A DNA stretch of 64,000 nucleotides from Desulfobacterales bacterium. Lineage in GTDB: Bacteria > Desulfobacterota > Desulfobulbia > Desulfobulbales > JAGXFP01. This document shows positions 1 through 11,100 of this stretch, piece after piece; the stretch's first letter is position 1, and each line of letters opens with the position of its first letter. A model generated the notes under the pieces. The model was not told the origin of the DNA and did not search any database. It saw nothing but the letters and a program-made list of their open reading frames with translations. The DNA is taken from the NCBI GenBank assembly GCA_024637225.1, contig JAGXFP010000008.1:124001-188000 (forward strand), in the 5' to 3' direction. The translations under genes and the position numbers were made by a program.

Positions 1-495
1 CTGATCGCCACCACCGACTCGAACGGCCGCTTCCACCTCACCTGCGCGGCGGTGCCCGATCGGGATCGGGGCAGCAATTTCATTCTCAAGGTGGACGAGC
101 GCAGCCTGCCGAGCGGCTACCGCTTGACCACGGAAAATCCCAGGGTGCAGCGGGCGACCCGCGGCAAAATGATCCGCTTCAACTTCGGCGCCGCCATCCA
201 CCGCGTAGTGCGAATCGATATCGCTGACGGGGTGTTCGAGCCCGATTCCAGCGAACTGCGGCTCCAGTGGCAACCGAAAATCACCCGGCTGATCGAGGAA
301 TTGAGGAAGGCGCCGTCGGTCCTCCACCTCTCCTACCTTGCCGATCTTGAACCCGAAGGGTTGGTGCGCGAGCGGGTCGACTCCCTGAAAAAGACGATTA
401 CCGATCAGTGGCAAAAGGCGGACGGGGGCTACCTGCTGGCCGTCGAAAAGGATATTTTCTGGCGCCGCGGCGCGTCGCGGCATGGCCGGAAATAA
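1..495 (+). CDS. C-terminal end of a large surface/envelope protein (5' truncated)
   Basis: The frame is open from base 1 and closes at TAA 493-495, so only the last ~164 residues are visible. The first residues (TDSNGRFHL) look like the end of a carboxypeptidase-regulatory or SdrD-B-type beta-sandwich repeat, as found in large repeat-containing surface proteins. The rest (around FEPDSSELRLQW, then a helix) has the strand-helix pattern of an OmpA-like fold, but without the usual peptidoglycan-binding signature. The stop codon overlaps the start region of the next gene, so this is probably the upstream member of the same envelope operon. Function is unknown; placement in the operon is the main clue. 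Confidence 0.7.
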   Translation: MIATTDSNGRFHLTCAAVPDRDRGSNFILKVDERSLPSGYRLTTENPRVQRATRGKMIRFNFGAAIHRVVRIDIADGVFEPDSSELRLQWQPKITRLIEELRKAPSVLHLSYLADLEPEGLVRERVDSLKKTITDQWQKADGGYLLAVEKDIFWRRGASRHGRK

Positions 496-3400
496 AGGAA
501 TGCTGAAACCAATGACCGCTCCTCCAGCCATAAAGATGCACGCCGCGCCGATGAAGCGCTGGCTCGTCATCTTGTCTTTCTGCGCGGTCACGGCGGCGGG
601 GACGGAGGCTTTTCCGGCCGGGGAAGGATTGGTAAGGGAAACCGATAACGGCGGGGCGGCGGCCGAGACGCACCTGCCGGCCGATCAGCCCTTTACCGCC
701 TGGCTCCATGATCCGGCCATATTCGAGGAACAGGAGGGCGATCGCCGGGAGATGCGCCAGGTGGTCGAAGAGGATATCAAAACAATCAAGCTCGACAACC
801 TGGTGCCGCCGATCCGTTTCGCCCAGGGCAAAGCGGATATTTCCGGGGAATACCTTGAGATGCTGCGCGAGGTATTGGACAAGATGCGCGGCCGGGACAA
901 TGTGCGGCTCCACTTTATCGGCCATGCCGATTCCCTGCCGCTGAGCGCCGCCTTGAGCGAGCGATACGGCGACAATGTCGGGCTGTCCCGTGAACGGGCC
1001 GGGATCACCGCCGAATATTGTCAAGGCGCCCTGGCCCTGCCCCCCGAGGCCATCTCCTACGAAGGCCTCGGCGACAGCCGGCCGGTCGCCGCCAATGCCA
1101 GCGAGAACGGGCGGCGCCTCAACCGCCGCGTAGAAGTGCAGGTCTGGTACGACGAAATAACCGAAAAGCTGGTCGAGCGGGAAGTGCTCGTTCCCCGCGA
1201 GGTCAACCGGGTCAAGATCTGCCGCACCGAAACGGTCTGCAAAATTCGCTACAAGGAAGGAAACGCCCATCGGGCCAGGGTTAAAAACCTGATCGCCCCC
1301 CTCCACTACGACCGGGGTTCAGTGGAAGTGCCGGAAGAATTTCTCCAGCAGATCAGGCAGACCCTGGAAAATCTCGGCAGCAAACAAAACGTGGTCGTCA
1401 AGTTCACCGCCCATACCGACAATCTCCCCTTGGAAGGGAGGGAAAAGCGCATTTACGGCAACCACCTGGGTCTCTCCAGGGCTAATGGCCGCCGGGTGGC
1501 CCTGGCCGTCCAGGATGGACTGGGGCTCCCGAATGGCGTCGTTGAGAGCGAGGGCATGGGCGCGACCCGGCCGATCGCCGCCAACGACACCCAGCAGGGC
1601 CGGGCTCTGAACCGGCGGATCGAAGTGGATTTCTGGTACGACGACCCGCTCCAGGAACTGCCCGATGAGCCCCAGCTCTGTCCGGAAGAAGCCGGGGCCG
1701 AAACGGTCACCCGGGTTTACGCGCCTCCGTCGGGCGATATCGAGCCTATCTACTTCGCCGACGGTAAACCGGTTGTACCTCCCGGCTACACCGAAAAGCT
1801 GCGCCGGGTCATGGCCGAAATCAGCACCAAGACCAAGGTCCGCCTGCGATTTATCGGTTATACCAGCAACCGGCGGCTGAACCGCCGGACGGCAAGGGTA
1901 TACGGAGATGACATCGGCTGGTCCATGGCCCGCGCCCGGCGGGCTCTGGAGGCGGTCAGCGAAGAGATGGGACTTTCGGAGGAGCAAACGGAATTCGACG
2001 GCCGCGGCTATGTCCGCTCCGACGATGTGGTCAATACGGGCTTTATCGAAGCGGACAGTTCCCATGTTCAAGTCCAGGTGATCTACGACGAGCTGGTCGC
2101 CCTCAATGAATACGAGGGGGTGGAGATCACTCGCCTGAAGCGTGAGGTGGTGACCGCCGACCCCTTTGCCTTAAACCTGATGCGCATCACGGTGGACGGC
2201 GTGCCCCTGGATGACCCGAACAAATGCAGCTCGGATGTGCAGCGCTGCACCGACCTGGCCCTGGAAGAGGCCGCGATCCGCTTCAAACACGACAGCCTCA
2301 AGCTTACGCCGCGGCTAAACGTGACCGCCTGGCCGCGCAGTATCGGCTTCCGGGACATTGAGGAGGGCTCGTTTAATGAAAATCCGGTCCGCTTCCGCCT
2401 CTACACCAACTACCGCAGCTTTATCGAGCGGGCGGAGGTGCGGATTTTCGCGGAGGGGCAGTCCAGCCGCGATACACCCCTCGCGATAATCACCATGGAC
2501 GATGACGGCATGGCCCGCTGGCGGCCGGGGTTCGAGTCCTCCTCCGCTCCGGGGCGCAATCTGCAATATCTGGTCCGGGTCTATGATGGGTCGGACCGTT
2601 TCGATGAGACAGTTCCCCAGCCCCTGTGGCTGGTCGACCGGACCGATCCGGCTCCGGCCGGGGGTGATCCCGGCATGGAACTGCTGGCCGGTTACGGCGA
2701 GAGCCGCCTCGCCGGGCGGAATATCCCGCTCCAAGGCGGCACGATCCGGGTTTCCGGCACCGGAATTCCCCGGGGCCATGGGGTATGGCTGGCCGGTTAC
2801 AGCGTTCCCGTCGATGACGAAGGGAGTTTCGTGGCCGAGGAAATCCTGCCGGAAGGGCTGCATACCGTCGAGGTTGCCGTACTGGACAGCGCCGGCAACG
2901 GCGAACTGTTCCTGCGAGATCTGGCCCTGAAAAAGAGCGACTGGTTCACGGTGGGGATCGCCGACCTGACCCTGGCCGCCAACAAGACCAACGGCCCCGC
3001 CGACCTGCTCGCCCCGGATCGACCCCAATACAGCGATGAGATGAGCGCCCATGGCCGCCTGGCCTTTTATTCGAAAGGCAAATTCGAAAACGGCTGGTCG
3101 CTGACCGCCAGCGCCGATACCCGGGAAGGACCCCTGGACGAGATTTTCTCCAATTTCCTCGACAAATCACCCGACGCCCTGTTCCGGAGAATGGATCCGG
3201 ATTACCACTATCCGACCTTCGGCGATGAGGGCAGTGTTGTCGAAGATGCCCCGACCCGGGGGAAGTTTTATGCCAAGGCCCGAAAAGACGAGACCTACGG
3301 GCTCTGGGGCAACTTCAGGATCGGCTATACCGACAATGACCTGGCCCACGTGGACCGCGGCCTCTACGGCGCCAACCTGCACTACCAGCCCCTTGCCGCT

Positions 3401-5626
3401 ACCGGTTTCGGCGCACCGCGCCTTTCCCTGGACGGCTTTGCCGCCGATCCGGGCACCGTGGCGGGGCGCGACGAGTTCCGCGGCACCGGGGGCTCGCTCT
3501 ATTTCATGAGCCGCCAGGACGTCCTCGAGGGCTCCGAAAGGCTGCGGGTCGAAGTTCGCGACAAGGACTCAAACCTGGTGGTGGGAGTCAGGAACCTGAG
3601 GCCGGCGCTAGATTACGATATCGACTACCTTCAGGGCCGCATCCTGCTGGCCGAGCCCCTGTCGACTACGGCGGCGGACGCCATGCTGGTGGACAGCTCC
3701 TCCGTCGGCGGCAATCCCGTTTACCTGGTGGCCCGCTACGAGTTCAGCCCGGGTTTTGACGACCCCGACTCCATGGCCACCGGCGGCCGGGTTCATTACT
3801 GGCTCAACGATCATGTCAAGATCGGCCTGACCTCTAGCCGCCAGGAAGAGGCGGAGACCGACAACGACCTGGATGGCGCCGATCTGCGCCTGCGGATGTC
3901 CGCGGGAACCTGGATCAATTTCGAAACCGGCCGCAGCAAGGGGCCCGGCAGGCCGGAAACCACCTCCCCGGACGGCGGTTACAACTTCACTGCCGCCGCC
4001 GGACCGACCGGCGGCGAAGTCGAGGCCGCGGCCCACCGGGTTGACGGCAGTATCAGCTTCAAGGATTTTTTCGACAACACCCAAGGCCGACTCACCTACT
4101 ACTACCAGGATACCGAAGCGGGTTATTCTTCGCCGGGTCAGCTCACCGCCCTGGAAACGACCATCTACGGCGCCGCGGCGGCGCTGCCTCTATCGGTCCG
4201 GACCAGCCTGCGGCTCAAAGCCGACCGCAGCGACCAGCCGGAGGGGCTTGAAACGGAAGCGGCCGAACTGAATCTCGATCATCGGATAGGCGACCACTGG
4301 ACGCTGAGCCCGGGAGTACGCAGCGACAGCCGCACAGTAAACGCTCCGCTCGCACCGTTATTAAACCGGGCGGAAGGAAAAAGAACGGATGCGGCGCTGC
4401 GGCTCCACTACGACTCACTGACCCTTTGGAATGGTTACGGCTTCGTGCAGGAGTCGCTCCGGACCACCGGCAACCGCGAGGAAAACGGCAGGATCGGGGT
4501 CGGCGGCGCTTACCGGCTGACCGAGCGGTTTAAAGTCGACGGCGAGATCTCCGAAGGCGATCTCGGGGAAAGCGGCCGGCTCGGAACGGAGTACCTCTAT
4601 TCCGACCGGACCACCCTCTATCTTAATTACGCCCTGGAGAACGAACGCACCGACAACGGTCTACGCGCCCGCAAAGGCAACCTGGCTTCCGGATTCCGGA
4701 CCCGCTACTCGGACAGCGCCAGTGTCTACCTGGAGGAGCGCTATAGCCACGGCGATCTGCCCACCGGTCTGATGCATGGTGCCGGGGTGGAATTGGCGCC
4801 CACCGACCGCCTCAATCTTGGCGCCAATCTCGATTTCGGTACCCTTGAGGACCACCGGACCGGCGCCGAAATCAAGAGAACCGCGGCCGGGCTGAGGGGC
4901 GGATACGGCTTCGATACCCTGAAAATCGCCAGCGCGGTGGAATACCGGCTCGACGACACCGAACAGCCGGATGCGATCAGCGCCAGGCGCACCACCTGGC
5001 TGCTGAAAAACAGTCTCCGCTACCAGTTGTCCCCGGACTGGCGGCTCCTCGGCAAACTGAACTTTAGCCGGAGCGAAAGTTCCCTGGGCCGGTTTTATGA
5101 CGGCAACTTTACCGAGGCGGTGCTGGGCTATGCCTATCGGCCCGTCCGCCATGACCGCCTGAACGTCCTGCTCAAGTACACCTATTTCTACAACCTGCCG
5201 GCGCCGGAACAGGCAAGAATTAACAACGCTGGGGCCGGCGTCGTCCAGCGCAGCCATATCGGAGCCCTGGATGTCATGTACGACCTGACCGCGCGCTGGA
5301 CCCTGGGCGGCAAATACGCCTATCGCCATGGCGAGATCAGCCGGGACCGGCTCGATCCGGAGTACTTCCTCAGCCGGGCATCTCTCTATGTGCTGCGGGC
5401 GGACTACCACTTTCTCCACAAATGGGACGGCCTGGTCGAGGGGCGTCTGCTCGACCTGCCCGATGCCGGGGACCTGCTGAGCGGCGTCTTGGTCGGCCTG
5501 TACCGACATCTGGGCAAACATATAAAAATGGGGATCGGTTACAACTTCAGCAATTTCTCCGATGATCTGACCGACTTCTCCTACGACCACCAGGGGCTGT
5601 TCGTTAACCTGATCGGCAAGATCTAG
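482..5626 (+). CDS. Giant OmpA-family outer-membrane beta-barrel protein with three OmpA-like domains
   Basis: About 1714 aa, exported. Several in-frame starts exist (482, 500, 512, 551). Met at 551 begins a clean signal peptide (MKRWLVILSFCAVTAAG), and 500 has a GGAA motif upstream, so the true start is uncertain. Three OmpA-C-like modules follow at about residues 108-225, 270-388 and 420-538. The first two keep the Asp (GHADSLP, AHTDNLP) and the late Arg (LNRRVEV, LNRRIEV) that bind diaminopimelate in this family. The third has GYTSNRR and SSHVQV instead, so it has probably lost that function. A beta-sandwich linker follows. From about residue 820 to the end the sequence alternates polar and hydrophobic residues with many aromatics and ends in a strand-like tail, as expected of a large barrel. 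It leads an operon with TPR, Exb and AgmX-like genes, which suggests it is the outer-membrane, peptidoglycan-linked part of that complex. Confidence 0.85.
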   Translation: MAGNKGMLKPMTAPPAIKMHAAPMKRWLVILSFCAVTAAGTEAFPAGEGLVRETDNGGAAAETHLPADQPFTAWLHDPAIFEEQEGDRREMRQVVEEDIKTIKLDNLVPPIRFAQGKADISGEYLEMLREVLDKMRGRDNVRLHFIGHADSLPLSAALSERYGDNVGLSRERAGITAEYCQGALALPPEAISYEGLGDSRPVAANASENGRRLNRRVEVQVWYDEITEKLVEREVLVPREVNRVKICRTETVCKIRYKEGNAHRARVKNLIAPLHYDRGSVEVPEEFLQQIRQTLENLGSKQNVVVKFTAHTDNLPLEGREKRIYGNHLGLSRANGRRVALAVQDGLGLPNGVVESEGMGATRPIAANDTQQGRALNRRIEVDFWYDDPLQELPDEPQLCPEEAGAETVTRVYAPPSGDIEPIYFADGKPVVPPGYTEKLRRVMAEISTKTKVRLRFIGYTSNRRLNRRTARVYGDDIGWSMARARRALEAVSEEMGLSEEQTEFDGRGYVRSDDVVNTGFIEADSSHVQVQVIYDELVALNEYEGVEITRLKREVVTADPFALNLMRITVDGVPLDDPNKCSSDVQRCTDLALEEAAIRFKHDSLKLTPRLNVTAWPRSIGFRDIEEGSFNENPVRFRLYTNYRSFIERAEVRIFAEGQSSRDTPLAIITMDDDGMARWRPGFESSSAPGRNLQYLVRVYDGSDRFDETVPQPLWLVDRTDPAPAGGDPGMELLAGYGESRLAGRNIPLQGGTIRVSGTGIPRGHGVWLAGYSVPVDDEGSFVAEEILPEGLHTVEVAVLDSAGNGELFLRDLALKKSDWFTVGIADLTLAANKTNGPADLLAPDRPQYSDEMSAHGRLAFYSKGKFENGWSLTASADTREGPLDEIFSNFLDKSPDALFRRMDPDYHYPTFGDEGSVVEDAPTRGKFYAKARKDETYGLWGNFRIGYTDNDLAHVDRGLYGANLHYQPLAATGFGAPRLSLDGFAADPGTVAGRDEFRGTGGSLYFMSRQDVLEGSERLRVEVRDKDSNLVVGVRNLRPALDYDIDYLQGRILLAEPLSTTAADAMLVDSSSVGGNPVYLVARYEFSPGFDDPDSMATGGRVHYWLNDHVKIGLTSSRQEEAETDNDLDGADLRLRMSAGTWINFETGRSKGPGRPETTSPDGGYNFTAAAGPTGGEVEAAAHRVDGSISFKDFFDNTQGRLTYYYQDTEAGYSSPGQLTALETTIYGAAAALPLSVRTSLRLKADRSDQPEGLETEAAELNLDHRIGDHWTLSPGVRSDSRTVNAPLAPLLNRAEGKRTDAALRLHYDSLTLWNGYGFVQESLRTTGNREENGRIGVGGAYRLTERFKVDGEISEGDLGESGRLGTEYLYSDRTTLYLNYALENERTDNGLRARKGNLASGFRTRYSDSASVYLEERYSHGDLPTGLMHGAGVELAPTDRLNLGANLDFGTLEDHRTGAEIKRTAAGLRGGYGFDTLKIASAVEYRLDDTEQPDAISARRTTWLLKNSLRYQLSPDWRLLGKLNFSRSESSLGRFYDGNFTEAVLGYAYRPVRHDRLNVLLKYTYFYNLPAPEQARINNAGAGVVQRSHIGALDVMYDLTARWTLGGKYAYRHGEISRDRLDPEYFLSRASLYVLRADYHFLHKWDGLVEGRLLDLPDAGDLLSGVLVGLYRHLGKHIKMGIGYNFSNFSDDLTDFSYDHQGLFVNLIGKI

Positions 5627-5770
5627 GCGAGGGACCTTCCGGGTTCCCGAAGCATAGCGCTGGTGCAAAAGATGAAAGGTGAGGGGAAAACCAGCCAGAG
5701 GCCCGGTTCTGCCGGGCGCTTCGGCCTTCCCCCCTTGCGGATGAGAACCAATTAAGATGAGGTGGCAAAG

Positions 5771-6283
5771 ATGTTGAGGGTGATTGCGATTCTGGTAACT
5801 ATTCTGGTCCTGATCTTGAGCTATTCCGCCCATGCGGAAGAGGTCTCCAGGGCGCAGGTCAAGGGGCTGGACGAACAGGTGCAGGAGATCAAGAGCGATG
5901 TTCTCGCCATTGCCGCGGAACTGAACGAACTGGAAGAAAAGCTGCTCTATCCCTCCCACACCCAGGTTGCGGTCTTCGTCTCCCTGGCCGAAGGGGAGGA
6001 GTTCAGCGTCGATTCCGTCGGGATCAGCCTGAACGGCGAGGAGGTGATCCATCACCTCTACACCTTCAAGGAACTCGAAGCCCTGCGGCGGGGGGGCGTC
6101 CAGCGCATCTATACCGGCAATATCCGGACCGGCGCCCACCAGCTGGAGGCGACCCTGATCGGCAGATCGGCAGGGGGCACCGATTTCCGGACCACGGAGA
6201 ATTTCACCATTCAAAAAGAGGCGGGGCCCGGGATCGTTGAAATAATTCTGGCCCAACGGGCGATCACCTTCAAGGACAGGTAA
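5771..6283 (+). CDS. Exported coiled-coil protein of the envelope operon, function unknown
   Basis: 170 aa from ATG 5771, which has GAGG about 8 bases upstream; a GTG at 5762 is also in frame. Residues 1-23 form a signal peptide ending near AHAEE. Residues 25-60 form a short coiled coil (LDEQVQEIKSDVLAIAAELNEL), followed by a predicted beta-rich domain of about 100 residues. I do not recognise a named domain. It sits between the giant OmpA protein and the first TPR protein, 3 bases before the next start, so it is very probably a periplasmic component of the same machine. Related genes in other genomes may carry misleading enzyme names; nothing here suggests catalysis. Confidence 0.75.
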   Translation: MLRVIAILVTILVLILSYSAHAEEVSRAQVKGLDEQVQEIKSDVLAIAAELNELEEKLLYPSHTQVAVFVSLAEGEEFSVDSVGISLNGEEVIHHLYTFKELEALRRGGVQRIYTGNIRTGAHQLEATLIGRSAGGTDFRTTENFTIQKEAGPGIVEIILAQRAITFKDR

Positions 6284-6286
6284 TTC

Positions 6287-8176
6287 ATGTTTCGGCTCCT
6301 GGTTCTCCTGACATACCTGCTTTGCGCCGTCTCCGCGACGGCCGCCGGGGTCAATACCCCGAAAAAGCCGGCGGATCCCTTTTTCGGCGAGGCCCTCTAT
6401 TACGCATACCAGGAGGAATGGTTCGCGGCGATCGCCAGGCTCGACACCGAACTGGGGCAGTTTTACGAACTCGACGAGCCCGAACTCGACTCGCTTTTCC
6501 ACCACCTGGGCGAGGCCGAATTTGACGTGGGGGACTTTGAACTGGCCTACCGGATGCATCACCGCGGCGGCCGCGCCATCAAGGCGGTTATCGAGGGTAA
6601 TGTCGGGGAAGAGGTGCGCAACGCGGCGATTTTCCGTCTGGCCCGGATCTTTTTCCAGAAAGAGCAGCCGGGAAACGCCCTCCTCACGGTGGAGCGGGTC
6701 AGCGGAACCGTTCCGGAAAAGATCCGCGATGACCTGGCCTTCCTGCGGGCGCAGATCCTTATGGCCAACGGCGATTTCCCCGGGGCGGCCGCCATCCTCG
6801 CCGAACTCCGGGAGGCCGGGGGGCTGGAAGGCTTTGCCTCCTACAATCTCGGGATCGCTTTAATCAGGAGCGGCAAGATCGCCGAGGGGCGCCGATATCT
6901 CGACCTTACCGGCCGGATTGTCAGCGACGAACCCGTTGTCCAGGCGATCAGGGACAAGGCAAATCTGGTCCTCGGCTATAAATTGATGGAGGAAAATGAT
7001 TTCGAGGGCGCCAAAGAGGTTTTCGACCGGGTGCGGCTGAGCGGCCCCTTCTCCAACCGGGCCTTGCTGGGCTCGGGATGGGCGGATATTTCCCGGGGTG
7101 ATTTCGAGAAATCCCTGACCCCCTGGAGTATCCTGATCGAACGGGAGATTACGGACCCGGCGGTCCAGGAAGGCATGCTCGCGGTTCCCTACGCCTATGG
7201 CAAGCTTGGCATGTTCAGCAACGCCGCCATCAGGTATGGCGAGGCCCTGGCCTCGTTCAACTCCGAAATCGACAAGCTCGGCGCATCGATCAGGTCCATC
7301 CGCGAAGGCAAATTCCTCCGCGCCCTGGTCCGGGAAGAGGTCAAGCAGGACGCCGACTGGGTGGTCAAGCTGCGCGAACTGCCGGAGACCCCCGAGACCT
7401 ACTACCTGCTTAACCTGATGTCCTCGCACTCTTTCCAGGAATCGCTGAAGAACTATCTCGACCTCGACGAGCTCCGCCGGAAGCTGGAAGTCTGGGACCG
7501 GGACCTGAACGCCTTTGAGGAGATTATCGCCCTGCGCGAGGCCTATTATACCCCCCTGCTTCCCGAGATTGACGACAAATTCCGGCGACTCGATTCGAAA
7601 ATGCGCCTGCGCCTCGAGCAGCGAGACAATATCGGAAACCGTCTGCGGGCGATGCTGGTCGCGCCGCGGCCCGATTATCTGGCCACCATGGAGGAGCGCC
7701 TTTTCGGGGAGCGAATCGTCCGGCTGGAACAAATCATGGCCACCCGATCTACCGGGGAGCCCGGGGAATTGACCGAGCGGTTCGGCCGTCTGCGGGGAGT
7801 CCTGGACTGGAATATCTACTCCCAATACGATCAGCGCTTTACCGAGGCCCACCAGAGCCTCCGGGATCTGAACCTGGTTGCCGACCTGCTGCCGGCACAA
7901 TACTTCAGCTTTGTCCGGACCCGGCAGGGCGCGGTGCAAAGCTACCAGGGCTACGACGACACGATCCGCCGGCTGCGGATCAGGATCAAGGCGGCCAAGG
8001 GCGAGGTGCGGGAGCTGATGGCCCGCCAGGGGCATATGCTCGAAGTGATGGCCCTGAACGAACTGACCGGGCGCCGCACCCGGCTGGAAGAGTTCCAGGT
8101 CAAGGCACGCTTTGCCATGGCGGACAGTTACGACCGCGCCATCGGCGCCCAGGGGCGCAAGGGGGAGGGGCAATGA
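6287..8176 (+). CDS. Exported TPR protein of the envelope operon
   Basis: 629 aa with an N-terminal signal peptide (cleavage near ATAAGVN, residues ~20-22). The body is helical throughout, with TPR-like helix pairs in roughly residues 25-330 (for example YYAYQEEWFAAIARLD, FHHLGEAEFDVGDFELAYR). A long, charged coiled-coil-prone region follows to the C-terminus. There are no catalytic motifs. The start is 3 bases after the preceding stop, and the end overlaps the next gene by ATGA, so the three genes are translationally coupled. TPR proteins are periplasmic scaffolds in the Myxococcus Glt and Nfs complexes; the same role is inferred here from context, not from a specific match. Confidence 0.8.
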   Translation: MFRLLVLLTYLLCAVSATAAGVNTPKKPADPFFGEALYYAYQEEWFAAIARLDTELGQFYELDEPELDSLFHHLGEAEFDVGDFELAYRMHHRGGRAIKAVIEGNVGEEVRNAAIFRLARIFFQKEQPGNALLTVERVSGTVPEKIRDDLAFLRAQILMANGDFPGAAAILAELREAGGLEGFASYNLGIALIRSGKIAEGRRYLDLTGRIVSDEPVVQAIRDKANLVLGYKLMEENDFEGAKEVFDRVRLSGPFSNRALLGSGWADISRGDFEKSLTPWSILIEREITDPAVQEGMLAVPYAYGKLGMFSNAAIRYGEALASFNSEIDKLGASIRSIREGKFLRALVREEVKQDADWVVKLRELPETPETYYLLNLMSSHSFQESLKNYLDLDELRRKLEVWDRDLNAFEEIIALREAYYTPLLPEIDDKFRRLDSKMRLRLEQRDNIGNRLRAMLVAPRPDYLATMEERLFGERIVRLEQIMATRSTGEPGELTERFGRLRGVLDWNIYSQYDQRFTEAHQSLRDLNLVADLLPAQYFSFVRTRQGAVQSYQGYDDTIRRLRIRIKAAKGEVRELMARQGHMLEVMALNELTGRRTRLEEFQVKARFAMADSYDRAIGAQGRKGEGQ

Positions 8177-11100
8177 AGCGGCTCCGGCTTCTCGTCATCG
8201 CGGCGCTGCCGCTAATCCTCCAGGCCTGCTCGTCACCGGGCACCAGGGGAACCATTGCCGAGTTGCGGGACCGGCGGATCGATATCAAGGAAGAGCGGAT
8301 CGAGGGCGGGCTCGTTAAGGCCATGGAAAGTTATCAACGTTTTCTGGAGGAAACCCCGGACTCGGCCCTGTCACCCGAAGCGATCCGCCGCCTGGCGGAC
8401 CTGAAGGTCGAGAAGGAATACGGCCTGATCACCGATCAAGAGCCGGCGATCCCCGCCCCCGAACCGGCCCCGCGGCCGGTTACCGGGCCAGCGGGACGGG
8501 AGGAACCCTTAACCCGGACCGCCGGGGAATCCGAGGCTGATTTTGCCAAAAGAATGAACCGCGGCGAACCATTGCCGGCCAGGATTGAAGCCGGAGCCGA
8601 GACCGGGGTCGAACTGCCGGGAGAGGGCGATGATCTCGAAAAGGCCGGGCCGCTTGAAGCCATCGTCCTCTACCGGAAACTGCTCGATAAATACCCGATG
8701 TACGAGCGTAACGACCAGGTGCTGTATCAGATGTCCCGGGCCTACGCGGAACTGGGGCGGAATAAGGAGGCCATGCAGGTCATGGACCGGCTGGTGGACG
8801 AATTTCCCCGGTCTCGCTACATGGATGAAGTGCAGTTCCGGCGGGCCGAATATTTCTTCACCTACCGCCGATACCTGGAAGCGGAAGAGGCCTATAAAAG
8901 CATCGTCGATATGGGCGTCGGTTCTTACTACTATCAGCTCGCCCTGTTCAAACTGGGCTGGTCGTTCTATAAGCAGGAACTCTATGAAGAGGCCTTGGAC
9001 AGGTTTATCGCCATGCTCGACTACAAGGTTTCGACCGGATACGACTTCGAACAGGATGAAGACGAAACCGAACGAAACCGGATGAACGACACCTTCCGGG
9101 TCATCAGCCTGGGTTTTTCATACTTGGGCGGCGCCGATTCCCTGGTCAATTATTTCTCCCGGCACGGCAAGCGCGGCTACGAGGATATAGTCTACAGCAA
9201 TCTCGGCGAATATTATGTCGACAAGCGCCGTTACAGTGACGCGACCTCCACCCTCAACGCCTTCGTCAGCCGGAATCCCTACCACGAAAAGGCGCCGAAC
9301 TTCCATATGCGGATTATCGAAGTCAACCGGGCCGGCGGCTTCCCCAGCCTGGTTATCGAAACCAAGAAGGCATTCGCGAAAAGTTACGGCCTGGAAAGCA
9401 GCTACTGGCAATACTTCGAGCCGGACGACCGGCCGGAAGTCCTGGGCTTCCTGAAAATAAACCTCAGGGATCTGGCCAATCATTACCATTCCCTCTATCA
9501 GAACGAACAACGCGCCGAGGACAAACCGGCGAACTTCGCCGAGGCGCTGCACTGGTACCGGGAACTGCTCGTCACCTTCCCCGGGGATAGCGAATCACCG
9601 GCGATAAACTATCAGCTCGCCGATCTGCTGCTCGAAAACAACGCCTATGCCGAAGCGGCCGAAGAATACGAAAAGACCGCCTATGGCTATCCTCGCCACG
9701 ACAAATCCTCCGCGGCCGGCTACGCGGCTGTTTACGCCTACCGTGAGCATCTCGGCGTTGTCCCGCCGGAAGAAAAGGAGCGGGTCAGCCGCGGGGTTAT
9801 CCGCAGCTCCTTGCAGTTTGCGAAGACCTTTCCCGGCCACGACAAGGCCGCGATTGTCCTCGGGGCGGCGGTGGATGACCTCTACGCCATGGGCGATCAC
9901 GAGCAGGCGCTGAGTGCGGCCCGGACCTTGATCGGGGATTTTCCCGGGGGCGATACGGATATCCTCCGTAACGCCTGGCTGGTCGCCGCCCATTCCTCTT
10001 TCGAGCTGCTTCTCTACGGCGACTCCGAAGCTGCTTACCTGAAGGTCCTGGAGCTCCTTCCTGATGGGGATCAGACCCGCGCCGCCCTGATCGATAACCT
10101 GGCGGTATCGATTTACAAGCAGGGGGAAGAGGCCGATAAGCTCGAAGATTACCGGGCAGCGGCGGACCATTTCCTTCGGGTGGGAGTTTTGGCGCCGACC
10201 TCTAAATTCAGGCCGACGGCCGAATACGACGCCGCCGCCGCCCTGATCCAACTCGAGGACTGGGCCGCGGCACTCACCGTGCTGATCCGTTTCCGCGAGA
10301 TCTTTCCCGAACACGAATTGCAGCCCGAGGTGACCAAGAAGATCGCTTTCGCCTACCGGGAGGATGGCCGGTTTGCCCTGGCCGCCGGGGAATATGAACG
10401 CATCGAGGAGGAATCGGATGACGAAGAGGTCCGCCAGGGGGCGCTGCTGCTCGCGGCCGAGCTGTACGAAAAGGCCGGGGCCGGCGATCTGGCCCTGGAG
10501 GTTCTGCGCCGTTATGTGGGATATTTCCCGAAACCCGTAGAGATTAATCTGGAAACGCGCAGCAAAATCGCGGAACTTCTGAAGGCTCGAGATGATCAAA
10601 AGGGATACCTGGCCGAACTCGGGAAGATCGTTGCCATCGATAAGTCCGCCGGCGCGGAACGCACGGGCCAAACCCGCTACCTCGCCGGGAAGGCCGCCCT
10701 GGTGCTGGCTGAACTGACTTTTGAACGGTTTGTGGAAATCCAGCTGGTCATACCGATCAAGGACAATCTTGACAAGAAAAAAACGCTGATGAAGGAAGCG
10801 ACCCGGGAATTCGGTGCTCTTCTTGATTACGAAATTGCCGAGGTCACTGCTGCCTCGACCTTCTATCTGGCCGAAATTTACGCCCACTTCAGCAAGGCAT
10901 TGATAAAGTCCGAACGACCGACCGAACTAAGCCCCCTGGAAATGGAGCAGTACGAATTGGCCATTGAAGAGCAGGCGTATCCGTTCGAGGACAGGGCGAT
11001 CATCGTCCATCAGAACAACCTTGAACTGATCTCCATGGGGATCTACAATGCCTGGATCGATAAAAGTCTGCGGAAATTGGCGGTATTCATGCCTGCCCGC

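Noticed and set aside
5701-5717. Terminator after the giant OmpA gene
   Set aside because: GCCCGG / CCGGGC stem without a T-run, and the operon continues directly.
4661-6562. 633-aa open frame on the - strand
   Set aside because: Lies wholly across the giant OmpA gene and its neighbours; arises from GC-rich third positions on the other strand, with no domain and no RBS.
6860-8173. 437-aa open frame on the - strand
   Set aside because: Antisense to the TPR gene; shadow frame.
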